Source: Paenibacillus sp. AN1007
GTDB lineage: Bacteria > Bacillota > Bacilli > Paenibacillales > Paenibacillaceae
NCBI RefSeq assembly: GCF_040702995.1
Contig: NZ_CP159992.1
Location: 4,117,501 to 4,181,500, forward strand
Direction of reading: 5' to 3'
DNA length: 64,000 nt
Shown: positions 16,962-22,519 of the stretch, piece after piece
How the letters are laid out: every line of letters starts with the position of its first letter
How positions within the stretch are numbered: the stretch's first letter is position 1
Position numbers and translations under genes: made by a program
Notes under the pieces: model-generated
Databases searched by the model: none
What the model was told of the DNA's origin: nothing
What the model saw: only the letters and a program-made list of their open reading frames with translations

Positions 16962-17732
16962 TTATATAGAGTACACTTCGTATTCTTTTTCCATTTTGTA
17001 ACCTAATTTTTCTGCAAGAGCAACTGACTCTAAATTGGCTGCGTCCCAGTTTGGGTGGATATTTCGGCTCAGGCACTCAAGAATCAATCTTGATGCGCAA
17101 GCTAGTGCCAAACCTTGGCGCCTGTACAAGGGATGTGTCCCAATTGTAACTTCAATTCCCCCTTCATGATAAGTATAAGAAGAAGCACCGACAATAATCT
17201 GATTATCCTTGAGGATAACAAGTCCAATTCCATGCTGCATAAATTCTTCTAAGGAAGAGAAGAAACAACAACAATCTGCCATAAAGGGATCCTGCAGTAC
17301 CATTGGATAAATATGTTCATCTATGGGTACGATTTTGAAAGCAGTATCTATCATTTTTATGTTCTCTTCTAACTGTTCTAATTGGAAATTCGATTCTTTC
17401 TTAAAGGAATACCGATTAAACTTTTGGAATGAATCGGAGTAATGTTGAGATAAAAGGGATATCCAAGAAAACTCATTCGTAATTATGATTTTCCCCCTGC
17501 ATTCTTCAAGAACAAACCGCAATGGAACATCTACTTCTTTCAAAGCTTCGACACTTCCAAGTAAGAATGCGAAATCTCCTGCAATAATCACGGAGTATGT
17601 GGGCTTCTTCTTATTATCAATCCATGTCCTTCCTATCTTCCCTTCTATATTTGCAAAAAGAACTGTATTACTTATACCGCTGCATAAAAAGCGAACAGTC
17701 TCGAGCTCATTCTTCGCTAATTCTAACACCAA
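16962..17732 (-). CDS. GNAT acetyltransferase (PF12746-like)
   Basis: A 256-residue two-lobed GNAT. The N-terminal lobe (about 1-135) is the sort found in the GNAT_acetyltr_2/ZapA-type group; the C-terminal core reads IVGASSYTYHEGGIEVTIGTHPLYRRQGLALACASRLI, with R-R-Q-G-L-A as the acetyl-CoA loop. NPNWDAANLESVALAEKLGY is the usual end of this group. The start is a GTG following GGGGGG. It shares a cassette with the kinase-like gene below it. Confidence 0.85.
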   Translation of the reverse strand: MVLELAKNELETVRFLCSGISNTVLFANIEGKIGRTWIDNKKKPTYSVIIAGDFAFLLGSVEALKEVDVPLRFVLEECRGKIIITNEFSWISLLSQHYSDSFQKFNRYSFKKESNFQLEQLEENIKMIDTAFKIVPIDEHIYPMVLQDPFMADCCCFFSSLEEFMQHGIGLVILKDNQIIVGASSYTYHEGGIEVTIGTHPLYRRQGLALACASRLILECLSRNIHPNWDAANLESVALAEKLGYKMEKEYEVYSI

Positions 17733-17821
17733 TTATCCCCCCAGATCTAAGTAAGCTGCACTTAAAAAATACTTTTAATTTCTATGAATATGTCTTTAAA
17801 TATATTTGACTTTCCATTACC

Positions 17822-17965
17822 TCATGTATCCTTGTTGTTGATTCTACTGACATACTTTTGTGCATCGTCAATAATTTTCAATAATTGTTTCATAGCATTT
17901 TCTTTACGCTGCCATATACCCTTCCACCCTAGTACATCAAAAAATGTTACTGCTCCTTCGGCCAT
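17822..17965 (-). pseudogene. N-terminal fragment of a nucleotide-cyclase-like protein
   Basis: A 47-residue frame starting MAEGAVTFFDVLGWKGIWQR, resembling the start of hypothetical proteins with a nucleotidyl-cyclase-like fold (FFDVLGWKGI). This likeness is from memory and not sure. Downstream the sequence loses the family and stops. Its 5' end begins directly inside a cassette repeat: GGTTCATGAATACA is followed by coding sequence rather than GGAACGTTA. I infer that a deletion or illegitimate recombination formed both ends. Confidence 0.45.
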
Positions 17966-18118
17966 TGTATTCATGAACCCTCACTGGCTTAAACACGTAA
18001 GCGCGGGTCCGACGGACTTGGCAGTGCAGGGTTGTGCGGCTGTCATCACTTCCCCGAAATTCCTTTGCCGCACCGAGGGGCGGATGCCCGAATGTTGGGC
18101 CATCTTTGAGTTAACATA
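17966..18118 (-). repeat. Broken or expanded cassette repeat
   Basis: TGTATTCATGAACCC at the left and CGAAATTCCTTTGCCGCACCGAGG, then TGAGTTAAC at the right, are recognisable, but extra GC-rich sequence lies between and the TAACGTTCC head is missing. The right TTAAC box overlaps the stop codon of the M23-like gene. Confidence 0.5.
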
Positions 18119-18656
18119 AATAAAGTCTGTCTCCAAATTCCTTCATCTGTGTTCCCATTCTCTGCAAGTCGAATCGGATTTGTAATGGAGTATCACCAAG
18201 CCATGCACCCACATGAATATGTGGATTTCTGGAATATCCATTGTTCCCAGCTTTCGCAACTACTTGACCAGTCGTAACGATGTCACCTTCTTTAACGCTT
18301 ATATCCATTACATGGGCATAAGTAACAAGAACACCATCTTCTCTTTCAAATACTATAGAACTTGCCCTCCCCGGTGTTAAAGTCCCGGGATTATTAGTTA
18401 TCGGATTTATAAATATAGATTTCACAACTCCATCAAATGGAGCTAGTACATCAGCCCCCCATGTATACCAATCCTCATTGAGCATACCGTCACCATCATA
18501 CATTCGCATCCATCCATCTTTGAATCTGGTAATCATGCAATCTCTACCTAATGCATCACCTATGTACTGGTACTGCCCTTCAGGATGTTCAATTGTTAGA
18601 AATAAATGATTGAATACAGGATGTATAATCACTTCAGAGATATTCAAATCTTTCAT
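18111..18656 (-). CDS. M23-like (LytM) peptidoglycan peptidase domain protein
   Basis: A protein of about 181 residues with an M23/LytM beta-barrel: WYTWGADVLAPFDGVVKSIFI, then VTYAHVMDISVKEGDIVTTGQVVAKAGNNGYSRNPHIHVGAW. HxH (HIH) and the AH before DI are present, as zinc ligands require; the usual first HxxxD reads WGADVLAP, so the first His is absent. No signal peptide is seen, so a wall hydrolase role is doubtful. The ATG at 18656 follows GAAGAAAGG; a TTG at 18692 is an alternative. Its TAA stop overlaps the repeat box. Confidence 0.7.
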   Translation of the reverse strand: MKDLNISEVIIHPVFNHLFLTIEHPEGQYQYIGDALGRDCMITRFKDGWMRMYDGDGMLNEDWYTWGADVLAPFDGVVKSIFINPITNNPGTLTPGRASSIVFEREDGVLVTYAHVMDISVKEGDIVTTGQVVAKAGNNGYSRNPHIHVGAWLGDTPLQIRFDLQRMGTQMKEFGDRLYLC

Positions 18657-18699
18657 CCTTTCTTCATTGATTTGCAAAAAACATTGCCTCAATTGTATA

Positions 18700-18792
18700 T
18701 AACGTTCCTGTATTCACGACCCAGCGCATGCCGGGTGTCCGACGTATGTTGGACCAAGGGCGTATCCCCGCAGCGTGAATATTATTTTAGGT
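18700..18792 (-). repeat. attC-like cassette repeat (short type)
   Basis: Starts TAACGTTCCTGTATTCACGACC, continues with CAGCGCATGCCGGGTGTCC and GGACCAAGGGCG, and ends GCAGCGTGAATATTATTTTAGGTG. It has clear outer arms (TATTCACG and CGTGAATA). It is 38 bases after the DUF4279 gene on the minus strand. Confidence 0.85.
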
Positions 18793-18830
18793 GATGTCCT
18801 GCTCTTATTTGAATCTTCTCTCATCAGGTC

Positions 18831-19232
18831 TCAGCTACAAATGTATGGGTCAAAATCAATCTCTGCCCCTAAATCGTAAATGAACTTTATGATGTCTTTA
18901 TTTAGATACATGGCAGGCTTTAGATTGTTCTCAATATTAATCACAACCTCGAACTTACATTCAAGATTGTTCTGTTCAATTAACTTTACAACTTGATCTT
19001 TTTGATCCTGAATCAAAGCTTTAACCTTATCGATTTGATCATTAATATCCAAAGACTCTTCGTAATCAGTCGCTATTCCCCAACACGTTTCTTTACGAAC
19101 TAGATCTCTTCGTATAGGATCACCTTTAAGCCAAGCTCTTGTAGGATTAATTAATAGTGTGTTTGTAATAATATTGGGGTCAAATTGATCTCCAAATATA
19201 CTGAATTCGACTTTAACATTTGTTCTTTCCAT
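18831..19232 (-). CDS. DUF4279 domain protein
   Basis: A 133-residue soluble protein of the DUF4279 family, recognised from VKVEFSIFGDQFDPNIITNTLLINPTRAWLKGD, then CWGIATDYEESLDINDQIDKVKALI and the end LKPAMYLNKDIIKFIYDLGAEIDFDPYI. The family is found widely in accessory regions and its function is unknown. The ATG at 19232 follows TTGAGGAGAATTTCAAG; the longer frame would begin inside the adjoining repeat. Confidence 0.85.
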   Translation of the reverse strand: MERTNVKVEFSIFGDQFDPNIITNTLLINPTRAWLKGDPIRRDLVRKETCWGIATDYEESLDINDQIDKVKALIQDQKDQVVKLIEQNNLECKFEVVINIENNLKPAMYLNKDIIKFIYDLGAEIDFDPYICS

Positions 19233-19274
19233 CTTGAAATTCTCCTCAATTTGTATGTCCGGCAGGATTTCATC

Positions 19275-19364
19275 TAACGTTCCTGTATTCATGGACCCAG
19301 CTTATGATGGGTGTCCGGCGTCGGATCAAGGGCGTATGCCTGCAGCATGAGTATTACGTTATCG
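19275..19364 (-). repeat. attC-like cassette repeat (short type)
   Basis: Starts TAACGTTCCTGTATTCATGG, has ACCCAGCTTATGATGGGT as arm 1 and ends GCAGCATGAGTATTACGTTATC. The outer boxes TAAC and GTTA are intact. Confidence 0.85.
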
Positions 19365-19457
19365 GATACTTCTGGCTTCTCTAATCCACTCTCATACTAT
19401 TGTTGAATTCTGTTAATAATCTTGCTTTTATTCATCTTCAAACTCTTTATTATCCTG

Positions 19458-19598
19458 TTACATAACTATGTTTCTCCACTCTTCAAATGAATTATGGATC
19501 TGAAATCTTGGCCAATGAGGATTATTCTCTTCTCTCCTCTTCCAGGTCGAATGAACTTGCACATATTTGTCGGTTGATTTTAACGTTCCTGTATTCAT
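19458..19598 (-). CDS. Small ORF starting inside a cassette repeat
   Basis: A 46-residue frame whose ATG lies within the conserved repeat end. The first six residues, MNTGTL, come from the repeat (ATGAATACAGGAACGTTA) and the frame then runs through the predicted crossover box into KSTDKYVQVHSTWKRREENN. The rest is not recognised and may be the tail of a larger lost gene. Whether it is translated is unknown; no ribosome binding site is obvious before the ATG. Confidence 0.4.
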   Translation of the reverse strand: MNTGTLKSTDKYVQVHSTWKRREENNPHWPRFQIHNSFEEWRNIVM

Positions 19599-19700
19599 GA
19601 AACCCAACGGGGTTCTCTGCTGAAATTCCTCTTCGAAATCCCCCCCCCCCCCCGCAGACCGAGGCTCCAACGGAGCCGATGCTTGAATATTATGTTATAT
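19581..19700 (-). repeat. attC-like cassette repeat (long type) with a C14 run
   Basis: Starts TAACGTTCCTGTATTCATG, has arm 1 AACCCAACGGGGTT, arm 3 GGCTCCAACGGAGCC, and ends GCTTGAATATTATGTTATATG. A run of 14 C (19640-19653) replaces the TTCCAG of arm 2 and may be prone to slippage. Confidence 0.88.
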
Positions 19701-19758
19701 GATGGAAATACTTCTTCGAGATTGCTTACTAACCTGTTCATTTTATAGCTTTTTTATT

Positions 19759-19787
19759 TTGATTCATCTTTTTCGATGTGTTATCAT
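19759..19787 (+). promoter_or_regulatory. Promoter of the antitoxin RNA
   Basis: TTGATT (19759-19764), 17 bases, TATCAT (19782-19787), on the plus strand. It points toward the toxin gene and ends at their shared terminator. Start of transcription is expected near 19794. Confidence 0.65.
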
Positions 19788-19793
19788 ATTCTT

Positions 19794-19912
19794 AAATAAA
19801 GACCAAGTGCAGCGAACACTTGGTCAGTACAATTGGCTTGGATGGTCTATTCCCTTCTAAGTCTCAGGTAATAAAAACCCACCTTCGGCGGTCAACCTTT
19901 GGGTGGGTTTTT
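19794..19912 (+). ncRNA. Putative antisense RNA antitoxin of a type I toxin-antitoxin pair
   Basis: A predicted RNA of about 120 bases. It starts with a hairpin GACCAAGTG-CACTTGGTC (19801-19825) and ends in the bidirectional terminator at 19873-19912. It converges on the toxin mRNA and overlaps its 3' end, the arrangement of Fst/RNAII- and TxpA/RatA-type pairs. The same antitoxin segment is kept in the dead copy at 5082-5310, which supports selection on it. Expression is inferred. Confidence 0.6.
19873..19912. terminator. Bidirectional terminator of the toxin-antitoxin pair
   Basis: AAAAACCCACC, a 17-base loop region with GGCGGTCAACC, then GGGTGGGTTTTT. A-runs and T-runs flank both sides, so it can end both the toxin mRNA and the antitoxin RNA. 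Confidence 0.8.
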
Positions 19913-20003
19913 ACTTTCTCTTGTTGTTATTGATGTAAGTTAAAAGTGCAAGAATGAATGTTCCGAATAACAGCATTAGAGTCATCGCATCTTTCACTTC
20001 CAT
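19911..20003 (-). CDS. Small hydrophobic type I toxin (holin-like, Fst/TxpA type)
   Basis: A 30-residue membrane peptide: a charged start MEVKDAMT, a hydrophobic span LMLLFGTFILALLTYI, and a basic tail NNNKRK. This matches the putative holin-like toxins of Bacillota, which depolarise the membrane when overproduced. The ATG follows AAAGGAGGTGAAACC, and the ribosome binding site is held in a hairpin GGTTTC-CCTTCGAAAGGAGGT-GAAACC, as in Fst mRNA. A promoter (TTGTAC 20083-20088, 17 bases, TAAAAT 20060-20065 on the minus strand) lies upstream. It is a cassette by itself, bounded by repeats on both sides, which would discourage loss of the array. Confidence 0.8.
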   Translation of the reverse strand: MEVKDAMTLMLLFGTFILALLTYINNNKRK

Positions 20004-20059
20004 GGTTTCACCTCCTTTCGAAGGGAAACCATACCCACCCAAGATTCAATTGTATCTAT

Positions 20060-20088
20060 ATTTTACCTGTTCTTACATCCCCGTACAA
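20060..20088 (-). promoter_or_regulatory. Promoter of the type I toxin gene
   Basis: On the minus strand TTGTAC, 17 bases, TAAAAT, followed by a 5' leader of about 50 bases that includes the ribosome-binding-site hairpin. Confidence 0.65.
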
Positions 20089-20160
20089 GTGTTCTTATCT
20101 ACTTTCTTGTATTATTCCTTTATTCTATTATTCTATTTTCAGCCCATCATTTCTATCATA

Positions 20161-20273
20161 TAACGTTCCTGTATTCATGAAACCCGAAGGGGTTCTCTGC
20201 CGAAATTCCTTTCCGAAATCCTTCTCACAGACCAAGGCTCCAAAGGAGCCGCTGCTTGAATATTATGTTAGCT
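20161..20273 (-). repeat. attC-like cassette repeat (long type)
   Basis: Starts TAACGTTCCTGTATTCATG, arm 1 AACCCGAAGGGGTT, block CCGAAATTCC, arm 3 GGCTCCAAAGGAGCC, end GCTTGAATATTATGTTAGCTG. Very close to consensus. Confidence 0.92.
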
Positions 20274-20297
20274 GATGTAACTGACTCCTTGAATTAC

Positions 20298-20867
20298 TTA
20301 CATTATGAGTTTCTTTAAAATATTTATTTCATCTTTTAGACTTGTTTCTAATTTTTCAATCCATTCATTATTTGGATTTCTAATCTGTAACGGAAAGCTA
20401 CTTTGATTCAAAATATAATATTTTAATTGAAGATAACTACTCATTGGGAAATCTTGAGCATACCATTGCTTTCTATATCCTAATATCCCATGATCCCTCA
20501 ATAATGCCTCCATAAATTGTACAACTTCTGATATGAATTCATTTAGATTGCATTCCTCACTGAACTCTAATTTCCCTGGAATTGTCTTTATCCCCTCATC
20601 ATATACCGTAATATTAATTTGTATTTTTTCTTTTGATTTCATTTCAATTTTCCAGTTATGAATAGCAGGCTCCGAATTCCAATCAAAGTAAACTATACTT
20701 TTAATTTCATCTTGAGGGGTACATTCAGGTAGTAATAATTCAACTGACCTTACTAAGTCAACTAATGGTTCTGAGAGATAGCTTGGGAAAATATATATTT
20801 CTGATTCTCCAATTTGTAGATAAACATCTGCCCAACCAATATTATTTAATGTATAAGTGAACTTCAT
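20298..20867 (-). CDS. Hypothetical protein
   Basis: A 189-residue soluble acidic protein beginning MKFTYTLNNIGWADVYLQIG. It has beta-rich first half (IYIFPSYLSEPLVDLV; SIVYFDWNSEPAIHNWKIEM) and helical second half (NEFISEVVQFMEALLRDHG; KYYILNQSSFPLQIRN). Proteins starting this way occur as orphans in accessory regions; no function is known to me. The ATG follows AAGGTGAGAT. It is a one-gene cassette. Confidence 0.65.
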   Translation of the reverse strand: MKFTYTLNNIGWADVYLQIGESEIYIFPSYLSEPLVDLVRSVELLLPECTPQDEIKSIVYFDWNSEPAIHNWKIEMKSKEKIQINITVYDEGIKTIPGKLEFSEECNLNEFISEVVQFMEALLRDHGILGYRKQWYAQDFPMSSYLQLKYYILNQSSFPLQIRNPNNEWIEKLETSLKDEINILKKLIM

Positions 20868-20903
20868 TTTATCTCACCTTTTTAATGTTTCGGTTATATC
20901 AGC

Positions 20904-20996
20904 TAACGTTCCTGTATTCACGACTCGGCGTACGTCGAGTGTCCGGCGAATGCCCGACCCAGGACGAATGTCCGCAGCGTGAATATTATGTTAGGC
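20904..20996 (-). repeat. attC-like cassette repeat (short type)
   Basis: Starts TAACGTTCCTGTATTCACG, arm 1 ACTCGGCGTACGTCGAGT, then GTCCGGCGAATGCCCGAC, arm 3 GGACGAATGTCC, end GCAGCGTGAATATTATGTTAGGC. The right box reads GCCTAAC on the gene strand, a perfect RYYYAAC. Confidence 0.92.
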
Positions 20997-21001
20997 GAAT
21001 T

Positions 21002-21676
21002 CTAGTTGAATAGCTTAAAAAACTCTTTCAAAATTACAACTGAATATTTAAGTTTATCTACAAAGTTATTCGTATTAGATAATAGCTCTTCACCTTTTTT
21101 CAAACTCTCATTGTATTCTGTAAATAGATTTTTACTTTCTATCTTATCTTCATTACTAGGTTCACCTTCAGGATCTTTGGGTTCTAGCATGCTTACATCA
21201 GTTCTATCTTCTTGTTTTTCATTTTCTAATTCTGAAAATAAATCTGTATTTATATAATAATCTCTATAAAAATTATGGTTTATCACAGGAAGCTTCTCAT
21301 ACTCGTGAAATATATCTTTTTCTAAAAACTGAATAGCAGTTTTCACTTCTGCATCTACTCTTTCAGCAATTGTTGCAAGCTTTTCAAATCTGTTTTTCTT
21401 CGAAAGAAAAATCCTAAAACTAAAGAAATCAACTTGGTTATTACAATGTAAGAATGTTTCAAAGTTTAACGTCAAAAGTCTGTTCCTTAACTCTTCAGGC
21501 ATACTATAAAACTCAGCTTTCAATTGAATTGAAAGTTCAAAGAGGGTGGGATGTGAAAATTTATATTCATGCTCTTCTCCAAACTCGCCCATCATATACT
21601 CGGTTAAAGCTTTAAAGTACTTATCATAAACTGATTGAAAAGAGTTAATGGCATTTATAGATTTGTTTGTCTCCAT
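21002..21676 (-). CDS. Hypothetical protein
   Basis: A 224-residue protein not recognised. The first 150 residues are helical (FQSVYDKYFKALTEYMMGEFGEEHEY; PEELRNRLLTLNFETFLHCNNQVDFF). An acidic low-complexity linker follows (EPKDPEGEPSNEDK), then a short helix. No membrane segment or motif is seen. The ATG at 21676 follows AAGGAGTG. Between two well-kept repeats, so a recent single-gene cassette. Confidence 0.65.
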   Translation of the reverse strand: METNKSINAINSFQSVYDKYFKALTEYMMGEFGEEHEYKFSHPTLFELSIQLKAEFYSMPEELRNRLLTLNFETFLHCNNQVDFFSFRIFLSKKNRFEKLATIAERVDAEVKTAIQFLEKDIFHEYEKLPVINHNFYRDYYINTDLFSELENEKQEDRTDVSMLEPKDPEGEPSNEDKIESKNLFTEYNESLKKGEELLSNTNNFVDKLKYSVVILKEFFKLFN

Positions 21677-21698
21677 AATATCACTCCTTGATTTCACC

Positions 21699-21811
21699 TA
21701 ACGTTCCTGTATTCACGAACCCCAACGGGGTTGTCTGCTGAAATTCCTCTTCGAAATCCTTCCAGCAGACCAAGGCTCCATCGGAGCCGCTGCTTGAATA
21801 TTATGTTATTG
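21699..21811 (-). repeat. attC-like cassette repeat, reference copy (long type)
   Basis: All parts are clear. Outer boxes: TAAC 21699-21702 and GTTA 21805-21808. Outer arms: TATTCA 21710-21715 and TGAATA 21795-21800. Arm 1: AACCCC 21718-21723 and GGGGTT 21727-21732. Arm 2: GTCTGCTG 21733-21740 and CAGCAGAC 21763-21770. Arm 3: GGCTCC 21774-21779 and GGAGCC 21783-21788. The fold is thus a closing stem with three arms. On the gene strand it ends GTTAGGT, a perfect GTTRRRY. Confidence 0.95.
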
Positions 21812-22131
21812 GACGGTCTTGCCTTCTTCGAATCTACTGCACATTTCTCTTCAATGTTTCTTCATGTATGTGTTTTTTGTTCTTTCATGGTTCTCATTTT
21901 TTATGTCATTTCATTTTCACTGGTCTTCGTTCTCAATATGTCCTTGATCCTCAATCTCTTTTGATCTTTTGAATGTTACTTGACCTTTTTTTAATCCGAT
22001 TTTTAAAATCGCTTTTGTCCTTCAATGTCATTTTATCTCTTCTTTGATCCTTTTTTGTTAATCGATTTTTGACCTTTCAATTCTTTCATCCGATCCATTC
22101 AAGGCTTTAATCCATTGCAAGTCTGTTCCAA
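21812..22131 (-). other. Cassette without a convincing gene
   Basis: A 320-base stretch between two near-identical repeats. On the minus strand it is purine-rich with GATC and AAAG motifs and the short palindrome CGATTTTAAAAATCG; the best frames are 21 and 26 codons, both Lys-rich and without a good ribosome binding site. It may encode a small RNA, a promoter, or be a decayed gene. A longer plus-strand frame overlaps the repeat and is not credible. Confidence 0.5.
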
Positions 22132-22244
22132 TAACGTTCCAGTATTCATGAACCCCAGAGGGGTTGTCTGCTGAAATCCCCATCGAAATGCATCCAGCAG
22201 ACCAAGGCTCCAACGGAGCTGCAGACGTGAATATTATGTTATAC
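22132..22244 (-). repeat. attC-like cassette repeat (long type)
   Basis: Starts TAACGTTCCAGTATTCATG, arm 1 AACCCCAGAGGGGTT, arm 2 GTCTGCTG and CAGCAGAC, then GGCTCCAACGGAGCT, end GTGAATATTATGTTATAC. Same length and layout as 21699-21811. Confidence 0.92.
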
Positions 22245-22273
22245 GACGGAATTACATCTTGAAATTACCTTCA

Positions 22274-22440
22274 CTATTGGTTTTCTTCAGGTACATATAC
22301 AATTAAATTTGATAATCTGTAGTTAAATTTATCGCATAGCTGAATACAGTTTTCAGCTTTGTTGTTTCTATATTAGTTTTCCTATACAGCTGATTAATTT
22401 CAGTCCGACTCACAAATGACAAACTACTCAGTTTTAGCGT
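22274..22440 (-). pseudogene. Decayed paralogue of the XRE regulator
   Basis: This matches the intact regulator at 24006-24230: SRTEINQLYRKTNIETTKLKT in one frame, then KFNYRLSNLIVYVPEENQ and a stop in another. The first third, with its start codon, is not recognisable, and at least one frameshift separates the two parts. Like the intact gene, it is the last gene before a repeat. Confidence 0.75.
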
Positions 22441-22474
22441 AGCTATTCCCATTTACTTCGTAAAGACCTGATAA

Positions 22475-22512
22475 TGTATGCTCCCTTTGAACTCTGAGTT
22501 AGACGATGTTGA
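22475..22512 (-). repeat. Possible worn cassette repeat end
   Basis: TATGCTCCCTTTGAACTCTGAGTTAGACG resembles a degraded repeat end followed by GTTAGACG. Lies between the ATPase stop and the XRE remnant. Weak. Confidence 0.25.
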
Positions 22513-22519
22513 ATTAAAT

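Noticed and set aside
20161-20273. Simple transcription terminators
   Set aside because: The repeats have stems but no T-run after them on the gene strand, and their ends are conserved more than a terminator would need. Real terminators elsewhere in the window look different.
21699-21811. tRNA or tRNA-like gene
   Set aside because: The cloverleaf-like fold is only superficial; there is no T-loop consensus, anticodon arm of proper size or CCA end.
21731-21964. Plus-strand frame of 77 codons across a repeat
   Set aside because: Its first third lies in the repeat itself and the rest is a hydrophobic read of purine/pyrimidine-biased sequence with no ribosome binding site.
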